64,000 bases of DNA, taken from the NCBI RefSeq assembly GCF_042682915.1, contig NZ_JBHUIW010000028.1:1-64000 (forward strand). Reading direction: 5' to 3'. The stretch's first letter is position 1. Every line of letters begins with the position of its first letter. This DNA is from Rhodoplanes azumiensis. Its GTDB lineage: Bacteria > Pseudomonadota > Alphaproteobacteria > Rhizobiales > Xanthobacteraceae. The notes beneath the pieces were generated by a model, which saw only the letters and a list, made by a program, of their open reading frames with translations, was not told where the DNA came from and ran no database searches. Made by a program: the position numbers and the translations under genes. Positions 16,038-25,075 of the stretch are shown piece after piece.

Positions 16038-19000
16038 CACGACCCCGATCCGCGTCGTGATCGTGACGATGGACAGCCATCTCGCGGGATCGGTGGCGCG
16101 TGCCCGCGCCGTGCTGTCGCGCGAGCTGCCCGGTCTCGACCTGGTGATGCACGCCGCCGACGAGTGGGGCGGTGACCAGGCGGCGCTTTCGCGCTGCCTC
16201 GCCGACATCGCCTCGGCCGACATCGTCGTCGCCACGATGCTGTTCCTCGACGAGCACATCCGTCCGGTGCTGCCCGCCCTGCAGGCGCGGCGCGACAAGT
16301 GCGACGCGATCGTCTGCGCGCTCGCCGCCGGCGAGGTGGTGCGCCTCACCCGCATGCACAAGTTCAGCATGTCGGGCGAGACCATGGGCGTGCTGAGCCT
16401 GCTCAAGCGGCTGCGCGGCAAGAGCTCCGAAGGGCCGGGATCGAACGGCCAGGGGCAGATGAAGATGCTGCGCCAGATCCCGAAGTTCCTGCGCTTCATC
16501 CCGGGTACGGCCCAGGATCTGCGCGCCTACTTCCTGGTGCTGCAGTACTGGCTCGCCGGCACCGACGAGAACATCACCAATCTCGTGCGCCTGATGGTCG
16601 AGCGCTATGCCGACGGTCCGCGCAAGGGGCTGCGCGGCGCCGTGAAGGCGGCGCCGCCGATCGAGTACCCGGACATCGGCCTCTATCATCCGGCCGTGAA
16701 GGGCCGGGTCACCGAGAGGCTCGCCGAGCTGCCGGCCGCCGGCCCGAACGGCACGGTCGGCGTGCTGGTGATGCGCTCCTACGTGCTGGCCGGCAACGCC
16801 GCCCACTACGACGGCGTCATCAAGGCGCTGGAGGCGAAGGGCCTGCGCGTGATCCCGGCCTTCGCGTCGGGGCTCGACCAGCGCCCCGCGGTCGAGACCT
16901 TCTTCATGAAGGACAGCCACGCGACCGTCGACGCGGTGGTGTCGCTCACCGGCTTCTCGCTGGTCGGCGGCCCCGCCTACAACGACGCCCGCGCCGCCGC
17001 CGAGCTGCTGGCGAAGCTCGACGTGCCCTACATCGCGGCGCATCCGGTCGAGTTCCAGACGCTCGAGCAGTGGCAGGCCGATCCGCGCGGCCTGATGCCG
17101 ATCGAAGCCACCATGATGGTGGCGATCCCCGAGCTCGACGGTGCCATCTGGCCGATGACCTTCGGTGGCCGCTCGATCCTGTCCGACAGCGCCGCGCCGC
17201 GCGACGAAGGTCAGCGCGAGATGACGGCGCACCCGGAGCGCGCCGGCACGCTCGCCGCGCGCGTCGCCAAGCTGGTGGCGCTGCGCCGCGCCAAGCGGGC
17301 CGAGCGCAAGGTCGCGGTCGTCATCTTCAACTTCCCGCCGAACGCCGGCGCGATCGGCACGGCCGCCTTCCTGTCGGTCTTCGCCTCGCTGCACAACACG
17401 CTGAAGACCCTGCGCGACGCCGGCTACACGGTCGAGGTGCCGGAGACGGTCGACGACCTGCGCGACCGCATCCTGAAGGGGAACTCGGCTCGCCACGGCA
17501 GCGAGGCCAACGTCGCCGCCAAGATCGGCGCCGACGACCATGTCCGCCGCGAGAAGCACCTGGCCGAGATCGAGAAGCAGTGGGGACCGGCGCCCGGCCG
17601 CCATCTCACCGACGGCCGCAGCCTGTTCGTCCTCGGCGAGACCTTCGGCAACGTCTTCGTCGGCGTGCAGCCCGCCTTCGGCTACGAGGGCGACCCGATG
17701 CGGCTCTTGTTCGAGCGCGGCTTCGCGCCCACCCACGCCTTCTCGGCGTTCTACCGCTGGATCCGCGAGGACTTCGGGGCGCACGCGGTGCTGCATTTCG
17801 GCACCCACGGGGCGCTCGAGTTCATGCCCGGCAAGCAGGCCGGCATGTCGGGCGAGTGCTGGCCGGACCGCCTCATCGGCGACCTGCCGAACCTCTATCT
17901 CTACGCCTCCAACAACCCGTCGGAGGGCACGCTCGCCAAGCGCCGCGCCGGTGCCGCGCTGATCAGCTACCTGACGCCGCCGATCACCAATGCGGGCCTG
18001 TATCGCGGGCTCTTGGACCTCAAGTCGTCGCTCGACCGCTGGCGGGCACTGGAGCCCGACACCGATCCGGAGAGCCGCACCGCGCTCGCCGTGCTGGTGC
18101 AGGCGCAGGCCTCGGCCGTCAATCTCGCCCCGGTCGAGCCCGCCTGGGACGATCCGGTGACCGAGATCGCGGCGCTGACCAACAAGGTGCTGGAGCTCGA
18201 ATACACGCTGATCCCGCACGGCCTGCACGTCGTCGGCGAGGTGCCGACCGCGCCCGAGCGGGCCGAGATGCTCGATGCCGCCGGCGTCACCGAGCCCGAG
18301 AAGCGCGCCGCGCTCGATCAGCTGCTCGCCGTCGACCACGAGCTGCCTGCGATCGTCAAGGCGCTCGACGGCCGCTACCTCGCCCCGGCGCCGGGTGGTG
18401 ATCTCCTGCGCACCACCGAGGTGCTGCCGACCGGCCGCAACCTGCACGGTTTCGATCCGTTCCGCATCCCGAGCGCCTTCGCGATCCAGGATGGCGCCCG
18501 CCAGGCGGAGCGTCTGCTCGCCCGCTGGCAGGCCGACGGTCACGCGGTGCCCGAGACCATCGCCATGGTCCTGTGGGGCACCGACAACCTGAAGACCGAG
18601 GGCGGCCCGATCGCCCAGACGCTGTGGCTGATGGGGGCCGAGCCGCGGCACGACAGCTACGGCCGCGTCTGCGGCGCCCAGCTCGTGCCCTTGGACAAGC
18701 TCGGCCGGCCGCGCATCGACGTCGTCGTCACGCTGTCGGGCATCTTCCGCGACCTCCTGCCGATGCAGACCAAGCTGCTCGCCGAGGCCGCGCTGCTCGC
18801 CGCCTCGGCCGACGAGGCGCCCGAGATGAACTTCGTGCGCAAGCACGCGCTCGCCTATCAGGCGGCGAACGGCGGCACCCTCGAGGAGGCGTCGCTGCGG
18901 GTGTTCTCCAACGCCGACGGCGCCTACGGCTCCAACGTCAACCAGCTGATCGACCAGGGCGGCTGGCACGACGAGGACGAGCTCGCCGAGGCCTATATGC

Positions 19001-19626
19001 GCCGCAAGGGCTTCGCCTACGGGGTCGACGGCAAGCCGGCCCGCCAGGACAAGGTCTTGTCCCACGTGCTGTCGAGCGTCGATCTCACCTATCAGAATCT
19101 CGACTCGGTCGAGCTCGGCATCACCACGATCGACCACTACTTCGACACGCTCGGCGGCATCACGCGCGCCGTGCAGCGCGCCCGCGGCACCACGGCGTCG
19201 GTCTATATCGGCGACCAGACCCGCGGCGAGGGCACGGTGCGCACGCTCGCCGAGCAGGTGGCGCTGGAGACCCACACCCGCGCCCTCAATCCGAAATGGT
19301 ACGAGGCGCTGCTCGCGCACGGCTACGAAGGCGTGCGCAACATCGAGGCGCAGGTCACCAACACGCTCGGCTGGTCGGCGACCACGGGCCAGGTGGCGCC
19401 GTGGGTGTACGAGCAGCTGACCCAGACCTTCATGCTCGACGAGAAGATGCGACGACGCCTGGCGGACCTCAACCCGGTCGCCTCGGCGAAAGTCGCACAT
19501 CGGCTGCTCGAGGCCCACGAGCGTCGCTACTGGACGCCCGACGAGGCCATGCTGGACGCGCTGCGGCGCGCCGGCGAGGAGCTGGAAGACCGACTGGAAG
19601 GTGTCGACCAAGGAGCCGCCGCATGA
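16009..19626 (+). CDS. bchH: Magnesium chelatase subunit H
   Basis: The large porphyrin-binding subunit that inserts Mg2+ into protoporphyrin IX together with BchI and BchD (not in this window), the first committed step of bacteriochlorophyll synthesis. The 1205-residue length and the cobN/Mg-chelatase blocks such as HFGTHGALEFMPGKQ and YASNNPSEGT are typical. The first two codons are both ATG (16009 and 16012); either may be used. The start lies inside the end of bchB and the stop overlaps the bchL start as ATGA. Confidence 0.97.
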   Translation: MMRKRTSPADTTPIRVVIVTMDSHLAGSVARARAVLSRELPGLDLVMHAADEWGGDQAALSRCLADIASADIVVATMLFLDEHIRPVLPALQARRDKCDAIVCALAAGEVVRLTRMHKFSMSGETMGVLSLLKRLRGKSSEGPGSNGQGQMKMLRQIPKFLRFIPGTAQDLRAYFLVLQYWLAGTDENITNLVRLMVERYADGPRKGLRGAVKAAPPIEYPDIGLYHPAVKGRVTERLAELPAAGPNGTVGVLVMRSYVLAGNAAHYDGVIKALEAKGLRVIPAFASGLDQRPAVETFFMKDSHATVDAVVSLTGFSLVGGPAYNDARAAAELLAKLDVPYIAAHPVEFQTLEQWQADPRGLMPIEATMMVAIPELDGAIWPMTFGGRSILSDSAAPRDEGQREMTAHPERAGTLAARVAKLVALRRAKRAERKVAVVIFNFPPNAGAIGTAAFLSVFASLHNTLKTLRDAGYTVEVPETVDDLRDRILKGNSARHGSEANVAAKIGADDHVRREKHLAEIEKQWGPAPGRHLTDGRSLFVLGETFGNVFVGVQPAFGYEGDPMRLLFERGFAPTHAFSAFYRWIREDFGAHAVLHFGTHGALEFMPGKQAGMSGECWPDRLIGDLPNLYLYASNNPSEGTLAKRRAGAALISYLTPPITNAGLYRGLLDLKSSLDRWRALEPDTDPESRTALAVLVQAQASAVNLAPVEPAWDDPVTEIAALTNKVLELEYTLIPHGLHVVGEVPTAPERAEMLDAAGVTEPEKRAALDQLLAVDHELPAIVKALDGRYLAPAPGGDLLRTTEVLPTGRNLHGFDPFRIPSAFAIQDGARQAERLLARWQADGHAVPETIAMVLWGTDNLKTEGGPIAQTLWLMGAEPRHDSYGRVCGAQLVPLDKLGRPRIDVVVTLSGIFRDLLPMQTKLLAEAALLAASADEAPEMNFVRKHALAYQAANGGTLEEASLRVFSNADGAYGSNVNQLIDQGGWHDEDELAEAYMRRKGFAYGVDGKPARQDKVLSHVLSSVDLTYQNLDSVELGITTIDHYFDTLGGITRAVQRARGTTASVYIGDQTRGEGTVRTLAEQVALETHTRALNPKWYEALLAHGYEGVRNIEAQVTNTLGWSATTGQVAPWVYEQLTQTFMLDEKMRRRLADLNPVASAKVAHRLLEAHERRYWTPDEAMLDALRRAGEELEDRLEGVDQGAAA

Positions 19627-20576
19627 CCATCGTCCCCCGCCCGGCCGATCTCGCCGGGGAGCCCGTCAAGCAGGAAGGCTGCGGGTCTTGCGCCGCCGCC
19701 GAAAACGCCGGCCGCGAGGACGGCGAAGGCAGCGTGCAGGTCCAGCTCGACCCGCGCGTCCAGATCGGCACCGCCAAGGTGTTCGCCGTCTACGGCAAGG
19801 GCGGCATCGGCAAGTCGACGACCTCGTCGAACCTGTCGGTCGCGTTCTCGAAGCTCGGCAAGCGCGTGCTGCAGATCGGCTGCGATCCCAAGCACGACTC
19901 GACCTTCACGCTGACCAAGTGCCTGGTGCCGACCGTCATCGACATCCTGGAGTCGGTGAACTTCCATTCCGAGGAGCTGCGGATGGAGGACTTCGTCTAC
20001 GAGGGCTACAACGGCGTCATGTGCGTCGAGGCCGGCGGTCCGCCGGCCGGCACCGGCTGCGGCGGCTACGTGGTCGGCCAGACCGTCAAGCTCCTCAAGG
20101 AGCATCATCTGCTCGACGACACCGACGTCGTGGTGTTCGACGTGCTCGGCGACGTGGTGTGCGGCGGCTTCGCGGCCCCCCTCCAGCACGCCGACCGCGC
20201 CCTGATCGTCACGGCCAACGACTTCGACTCGATCTTCGCCATGAACCGCATCGCCGCGGCCATCCAGGCGAAGGCGAAGAACTACAAGGTGCGGGTCGGC
20301 GGCGTGATCGCCAACCGCTCGGCCGCCACCGACGAGATCGATCGCTTCTGCGGCCGCACCGGGCTCAAGACGCTCGCCCATATCCGCGACCTCGACGTGG
20401 TCCGCCGCAGCCGCCTGAAGAAGGCGACGCTGTTCGAGATGGACCCGACCGACGAGGTGATCGCGGTGCAGAACGAGTATCTGCAGCTCGCCGAGGCGCT
20501 GTGGGCCGGCGTCGATCCGCTGACCCCGACGCCGCTCAAGGACCGCGAGATCTTCGACCTCCTGGGCTACGACTGA
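19623..20576 (+). CDS. bchL: Light-independent protochlorophyllide reductase ATP-binding protein L
   Basis: NifH-like dimeric ATPase that passes electrons to BchNB. The P-loop GKGGIGKST is at 58-66, and the two cluster-ligating Cys are in GTGCGGYVV and DVVCGGFAAPL. The protein has 317 residues. The first 45 residues before the fold include a small GCGSC motif that is not part of the NifH core. The start overlaps the bchH stop (ATGA). bchM follows after 68 bases. Confidence 0.97.
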   Translation: MTIVPRPADLAGEPVKQEGCGSCAAAENAGREDGEGSVQVQLDPRVQIGTAKVFAVYGKGGIGKSTTSSNLSVAFSKLGKRVLQIGCDPKHDSTFTLTKCLVPTVIDILESVNFHSEELRMEDFVYEGYNGVMCVEAGGPPAGTGCGGYVVGQTVKLLKEHHLLDDTDVVVFDVLGDVVCGGFAAPLQHADRALIVTANDFDSIFAMNRIAAAIQAKAKNYKVRVGGVIANRSAATDEIDRFCGRTGLKTLAHIRDLDVVRRSRLKKATLFEMDPTDEVIAVQNEYLQLAEALWAGVDPLTPTPLKDREIFDLLGYD

Positions 20577-20644
20577 GCGAGGCTGCGATCGATCACGTGA
20601 CGGACCGCACGCCGACGCACGAGGACACGAGCAGGACGAGACGG

Positions 20645-21343
20645 ATGCAGGGCGAGACCTACCAGGAGCGACGCGGCGAGATCGAAGCCTATTTCGATCG
20701 CACGGCGGCCGACGCTTGGGCGCGCCTGACCTCCGACGCGCCGGTCTCCGGCATCCGCGCCACGGTGCGCAAGGGCCGCGACGACATGCGCGGAACGCTG
20801 CTGTCGTGGCTGCCCGACGACCTCACGGGCCGCCGCATCCTCGACGCCGGCTGCGGTCCCGGCATGCTGTCGATCGAGGCGGCGCGGCGCGGTGCCGAGG
20901 TGGTCGCCGTCGACCTCTCGCCGACCCTCCTCGACCTCGCGCGCGAGCGCATCCCGGCCGACCTCGCCGGCCGGGTGACGTTCGTGGCCGGCGACATGCT
21001 GTCGCCGGAGTTCGGGCATTTCGACCACGTCGTCGCCATGGACTCGATCATTCACTACCGCGCCGAGGACGCCGTGCGGGTGATCGCGGGGCTCGCGGCG
21101 CGCACCTCGCGCTCGCTCGTCTTCACCTTCGCGCCGCGCACCAAGGCGCTGGCGTTGATGCACTTCGTCGGCGGCTTCTTCCCGCGCAGCGACCGGGCGC
21201 CGGCGATCGAGCCGGTGCGCGAGGAGCGGCTGCATGCGCTCGTCGCGGCCGATCCCGCTCTCGCCGGCTGGCGGCCCGGCCGCACGCGCCGCATCGCCGT
21301 CGGCTTCTACACGTCCCAAGCGTTGGAGCTCGTGCCTCGATGA
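20645..21343 (+). CDS. bchM: Mg-protoporphyrin IX O-methyltransferase
   Basis: Uses S-adenosylmethionine to methylate Mg-protoporphyrin IX, giving the substrate of the cyclase. The 232-residue protein has the SAM motif ILDAGCGPGMLSIEAARRGA (about 65-84) and the family stretch FDHVVAMDSIIHY. The start at 20645 matches the family; in-frame extension upstream is possible but not conserved. The stop overlaps the lhaA start as ATGA. It follows bchH and bchL, so the chelatase subunit and the methyltransferase, known to interact, are co-expressed. Confidence 0.95.
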   Translation: MQGETYQERRGEIEAYFDRTAADAWARLTSDAPVSGIRATVRKGRDDMRGTLLSWLPDDLTGRRILDAGCGPGMLSIEAARRGAEVVAVDLSPTLLDLARERIPADLAGRVTFVAGDMLSPEFGHFDHVVAMDSIIHYRAEDAVRVIAGLAARTSRSLVFTFAPRTKALALMHFVGGFFPRSDRAPAIEPVREERLHALVAADPALAGWRPGRTRRIAVGFYTSQALELVPR

Positions 21344-22779
21344 CCAAGAAGCGGCGCAAGAGCGGGTTGATCGACGTCCTCGCGATGTTGGGGCCGCGAT
21401 ACCTGCCGTTCGCCGACGTGGCGACCACGGATCTGCCCTGGGGCCGGCTGTTCCGGCTGTCGCTGTTCCAGGTCTCGGTCGGTCTCGCCATGGTGCTGCT
21501 CAACGGCACCCTGAACCGCGTCATGATCGTCGAGATGGGCGTGCCGAGCTGGATCGTCGCCCTGATGGTCTCGCTGCCGCTGCTGTTCGCCCCGTTCCGG
21601 GCCCTGATCGGCTTCAAGTCGGACACCCGTCGCTCGGCGCTCGGCTGGCGCCGCGTCCCCTACATCTGGGGCGGCACCATGCTGCAGTTCGGCGGCTTCT
21701 CGATCATGCCGTTCGCCCTGATGGTGCTGACCGGCGAGGCGCACGGGCCGGCCTGGGTCGGGCAGCTCGGCGCCGCGCTGGCGTTCCTGCTGGTCGGGGC
21801 CGGCCTGCACACGACCCAGACGGCGGGCCTCGCCCTCGCCACCGATCTGGCGCCCGAGGAGAAGCGGCCGCGCGTGGTCGCGTTCATGTACGTGATGCTG
21901 CTGCTCGGGATGGTGGGCGCCTCGCTGCTGTACGGGCAGGCGCTGCAGGATTTCAGCGAGTATCGCCTGATCCAGATGATCCAAGGCGCGGCCCTCGCCA
22001 CCATGGTCCTCAACAGCGTCTCGCTGTGGAAACAGGAGCCGCGCAGCGCGAGCCGCCAGCCGAGCAACGATCCGAAGCCGCAGTTCCGCGATGCGTGGCG
22101 CACGTTCTGCGAGGGCGGGCGGGCGTCGCGGCTCCTGGTCGTGATCGGCTGCGGATCCGCCGGCTTCAGCATGCAGGACATCCTGCTCGAGCCCTATGGC
22201 GGCCAGGTGCTCCATCTCGGCGTGGCGGCGACGACCACGCTGACGGCCCTGATGGCGGGCGGCAGCCTGGTCGGCTTCTGGCTCGCCGCGCGGCAGATCG
22301 GGCGCGGCAACGATCCGCACCGGGTCGCGTCGCTGGGTGTGATCGTCGGCATCGTGGCGTTCGCGTTGGTGGTGGCCTCGTCGTCGCTCGGGTCGCCACT
22401 CGTTTTCCGGATCGGGACGGCGCTGATCGGATTCGGCAGCGGCCTGTTCTCGGTGTGTACCCTCACGGCCGCGATGGCGTTGGCGCGCGACGGCGAGAGC
22501 GGTCTCGCCCTCGGCGCCTGGGGAGCCGTGCAAGCGACCGCCTCGGGCGTTGCCATCGCCTGCGGCGGAGCAATCCGCGATACGATCAGTGGACTCGCGA
22601 CCAAAGGCATGCTCGGCTCGCTGATGACCGACGTGTCGGCCGGTTACGATGTCGTCTACGCGATCGAAATCGTTCTGCTGGTCGTCACCCTGGCTGCGAT
22701 CGCTCCGCTCGTCCGGCAAGCGAGCGAAGACCGAAAGCAGTCCCAAGCGAAGTTCGGTCTGGCCGAGTTTCCCGGCTAG
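21340..22779 (+). CDS. lhaA: LhaA, PucC-family light-harvesting 1 assembly protein
   Basis: Membrane protein of about twelve helices (479 residues) of the PucC family, paralogous to the protein at 7442-8845. LNGTLNRVMIVEMGVPSW, and later ATDLAPEEKRPRVVAFMYVM read in part as APEEKRPRVVAFMYVM, are family signatures. In Rhodobacter, LhaA, encoded upstream of puhA, helps assembly of light-harvesting complex 1. The place here, between bchM and puhA, is the conserved one. ATGA overlap with bchM indicates coupling. Confidence 0.94.
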   Translation: MTKKRRKSGLIDVLAMLGPRYLPFADVATTDLPWGRLFRLSLFQVSVGLAMVLLNGTLNRVMIVEMGVPSWIVALMVSLPLLFAPFRALIGFKSDTRRSALGWRRVPYIWGGTMLQFGGFSIMPFALMVLTGEAHGPAWVGQLGAALAFLLVGAGLHTTQTAGLALATDLAPEEKRPRVVAFMYVMLLLGMVGASLLYGQALQDFSEYRLIQMIQGAALATMVLNSVSLWKQEPRSASRQPSNDPKPQFRDAWRTFCEGGRASRLLVVIGCGSAGFSMQDILLEPYGGQVLHLGVAATTTLTALMAGGSLVGFWLAARQIGRGNDPHRVASLGVIVGIVAFALVVASSSLGSPLVFRIGTALIGFGSGLFSVCTLTAAMALARDGESGLALGAWGAVQATASGVAIACGGAIRDTISGLATKGMLGSLMTDVSAGYDVVYAIEIVLLVVTLAAIAPLVRQASEDRKQSQAKFGLAEFPG

Positions 22780-22803
22780 CCATTTCTAAAGGAGGTTGGT
22801 TTC

Positions 22804-23586
22804 ATGCAACAAGTGGTCGGTGGTTTAACAAGTCACGTCGATGTCGCGCAGGTCGTTCTTTATGCTTTCTGGCTCTTCTTCGCCGGGCTGGTCTTCTATC
22901 TCCGGCGCGAGGACAAGCGCGAAGGTTATCCGCTGGTCTCCGAGACTCCGGGCGTCCGCCTGCCGCGAAGCGGGGGCTGGCCGTCTCCGCCGTCGCCGAA
23001 GACGTTCAAGCTGCACGACGGAAAGACCTACACGGCGCCGCCCGGCAACACCGACAGCCGTGACTTCCCGTTGAAGGCGACCTCGCCGACTCCCGGCTCG
23101 CCCTTCGTGCCGGTCGGTCAGGCGCTCGGTGCCGGCGTCGGCCCCGGCGCTTACGCGCTGCGCCTCGACGAGCCGGACATGACCTTCGCGGGCGAGATCA
23201 AGATCGTCCCGCTGCGGGTCGCGACCGACTTCTGGATCGAGTCGAACGACATCGATCCGCGCGGCCTCACCGTCGTCGGCGCCGACGACAAGCCGGCCGG
23301 CACCGTCACCGACGTCTGGGTCGACCGGGCCGAGCCGCAGATCCGCTATCTCGAGGTCGCGCTGTCCGGCAAGGGCAAGAACGTGCTGTTGCCGATCCTG
23401 TTCGCCGACATCCAGGCGAGCCGCAAGCAGGTGAAGGTCGACGCCCTGCTCGCTGCCGACCTCGCCGGCGTGCCGACCACCAAGAGCGCCGATCAAGTGA
23501 CGGCCCGCGAAGAAGACCGCATCACCGCCTACTTCGGTGGCGGCCGCTTCTACTCGGTGGCGACCCGGAAGGAGCCGCTGCTGTGA
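22804..23586 (+). CDS. puhA: Photosynthetic reaction centre H subunit
   Basis: The H subunit caps the cytoplasmic side of the reaction centre and steers proton delivery to QB. The 260-residue protein has one N-terminal membrane helix (about 15-35, VVLYAFWLFFAGLVFYL) and a PRC-barrel domain, with GVRLPRSGGWPSPPSPKTF in parts GVRLPRSGGWPSPP after the helix. The ATG is preceded by a near-perfect AAAGGAGG (22788-22795), the strongest ribosome site in the cluster, which fits the need for a stoichiometric structural subunit. It starts 24 bases after lhaA and its stop overlaps puhB (GTGA). Confidence 0.97.
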   Translation: MQQVVGGLTSHVDVAQVVLYAFWLFFAGLVFYLRREDKREGYPLVSETPGVRLPRSGGWPSPPSPKTFKLHDGKTYTAPPGNTDSRDFPLKATSPTPGSPFVPVGQALGAGVGPGAYALRLDEPDMTFAGEIKIVPLRVATDFWIESNDIDPRGLTVVGADDKPAGTVTDVWVDRAEPQIRYLEVALSGKGKNVLLPILFADIQASRKQVKVDALLAADLAGVPTTKSADQVTAREEDRITAYFGGGRFYSVATRKEPLL

Positions 23587-24281
23587 CGAAACGAACGCCC
23601 CGGGTGGTCCGGCTGCCGGAGCCCTTGCCGCAAGGCGAGAGCATCCTCTGGCGTGGCGGGCCGCGGGCACGGCCGCTGGCCGTGCACGTGTTCCATGTCA
23701 GGCTCGTGGCGATCTACTTCGCCGCGCTCCTGATCTGGCGCGGGGTGACGTCCTGGCAGGACACCGGATCGCTGCTCGAGGCGTCGGTGTCGGTGTTGTG
23801 GGTGTCGCCGCTCGCGCTGGCCGGGCTCGGGCTCCTGGGGCTGTTCGCCTATCTCGTCTCGCGGACCACGACCTACACGATCACCAACCGTCGGCTCGTG
23901 TTCCAGTTCGGTGTCGCCTTCCCGATGACCTTGAACCTGCCGTTCAAGCAGATCGGGAGCGCGGCGCTGAAGCGCCACGCGGACGGGACCGGCGACATCC
24001 CGGTCTCGCTCGTGGGCGCGACCAAGATCGCCTATCTGGTGTTGTGGCCGCATGCGCGGCCATGGCACCTTCGTCGGCCGGAGCCGATGATGCGAGCGGT
24101 CCCGGAGGCCGCATCGCTCGCCGCGATTCTGGCGGGCGCCCTGAAGGAGTTCGCGGCGACGACCGGCCCCGATGCGGAGGCCGCCTCCGCTGCGGCGCCC
24201 ACCTCCGCTGTGTCGCCCGATCGTACCGATCCCGACCCGCCGACCGGCGGCGTCTCGGATCGGCCGAGTGCAGCCGCCTGA
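23583..24281 (+). CDS. puhB: Photosynthetic complex assembly protein PuhB
   Basis: Membrane protein needed for reaction-centre and light-harvesting 1 assembly in Rhodobacter. The 232 residues begin with a soluble part (LPQGESILWRGGPR), then two to three membrane helices (about 40-100) and a PH-like domain (TYTITNRRLVFQFGVAFPM). The C-terminal 50 residues are Ala/Pro-rich and variable. The GTG start overlaps the puhA stop by four bases, so it is translated at the expense of ribosomes leaving puhA. Confidence 0.93.
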   Translation: MTKRTPRVVRLPEPLPQGESILWRGGPRARPLAVHVFHVRLVAIYFAALLIWRGVTSWQDTGSLLEASVSVLWVSPLALAGLGLLGLFAYLVSRTTTYTITNRRLVFQFGVAFPMTLNLPFKQIGSAALKRHADGTGDIPVSLVGATKIAYLVLWPHARPWHLRRPEPMMRAVPEAASLAAILAGALKEFAATTGPDAEAASAAAPTSAVSPDRTDPDPPTGGVSDRPSAAA

Positions 24282-24296
24282 CAGGGAGGCATCAAA

Positions 24297-24776
24297 ATGG
24301 GTGAGGTCAGGGGACGTCCGTTTCCGCGTGGTCCGCTTCTCGGCGCCGCCGCACTGGTCGGGTTCTCGTTGTTCGCCGCCGCCTTCCTGCGCGATCCGGT
24401 CGATCCGAGCAAGGCGTCGACGAACGTCACCGCGGTGGCGAGCCGCGACCTGCGCTTCGAGGACCAGTCGGACGGCAGCGTCGTGGTGTTCGACGCCGAG
24501 AAGGCGGTCCTGGTCGATGTGCTCCCGCCCGCGTCGAACGGCTTCGTGCGCGCGACGTTGCGCGGCTTCGCGAGGGATCACAAGCTCCAGGAGACCGGGG
24601 GCGACAAGCGCCAGGTGGAAGGCCCCAAGCCGCCGTTCCGGCTGATCCTGTGGTCCGACGGCCGACTGTCGCTCCAGGATCTGATGACGTTGCGCTCGAC
24701 CGAGCTCACCGCCTTCGGCCAGACCAATGTCGAGGCCTTCGCCCGTCTGCTGCCGTCGCGGACCGCGGCGCCATGA
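24297..24776 (+). CDS. puhC: Photosynthetic complex assembly protein PuhC
   Basis: Single-helix membrane protein (helix about 13-31) with a periplasmic domain of about 125 residues, in total 159, typical of PuhC, which helps organise the reaction centre-light-harvesting 1 core. Marks are LRFEDQSDGSVVVFDA and LRGFARDHK followed by FRLILWSDGRLSLQD. It starts 15 bases after puhB with GGGAGG upstream, and its stop overlaps the next small gene as ATGA. Confidence 0.92.
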   Translation: MGEVRGRPFPRGPLLGAAALVGFSLFAAAFLRDPVDPSKASTNVTAVASRDLRFEDQSDGSVVVFDAEKAVLVDVLPPASNGFVRATLRGFARDHKLQETGGDKRQVEGPKPPFRLILWSDGRLSLQDLMTLRSTELTAFGQTNVEAFARLLPSRTAAP

Positions 24777-25075
24777 CGGGATTCTGGAAAAACGGGCGCC
24801 GCGTCGTCGAGGTGCCGTGCACCATCGAGATCGAGCGGACGGCGGACAGCCTGCACGCTCACGTCGACCTTCAAGGAATAGAGATCGAGCCGGGCGACGA
24901 GGTCATCGTCCACGACGCCCCGACATCGATCCCGTTCGGTGAGAGCACCATCGTCCACAGCCGGGCCACCGTGGTCCTGGCCGGACGCGTGGAGCGCCTG
25001 ATGGCGCGGATCGCCGGCTACTTCGAGCTGACCGAATTGTACGAGGTCGGCTTTTCCCCTGGGAGGACGCCATGA
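24773..25075 (+). CDS. Conserved small protein between puhC and acsF
   Basis: A 100-residue soluble protein without signal peptide or membrane helix. It is rich in beta-type sequence (CTIEIERTADSLHAHVDLQG, here close to the limit of what can be shown) and ends FELTELYEVGFSPGRTP. Short proteins in this position are known from photosynthesis clusters of related purple bacteria but have no settled function. It overlaps puhC (ATGA at 24773) and acsF (ATGA at 25072-25075), so its dosage is tied to both. A role in aerobic cyclase or core-complex assembly is inference from position. Confidence 0.85.
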   Translation: MTGFWKNGRRVVEVPCTIEIERTADSLHAHVDLQGIEIEPGDEVIVHDAPTSIPFGESTIVHSRATVVLAGRVERLMARIAGYFELTELYEVGFSPGRTP

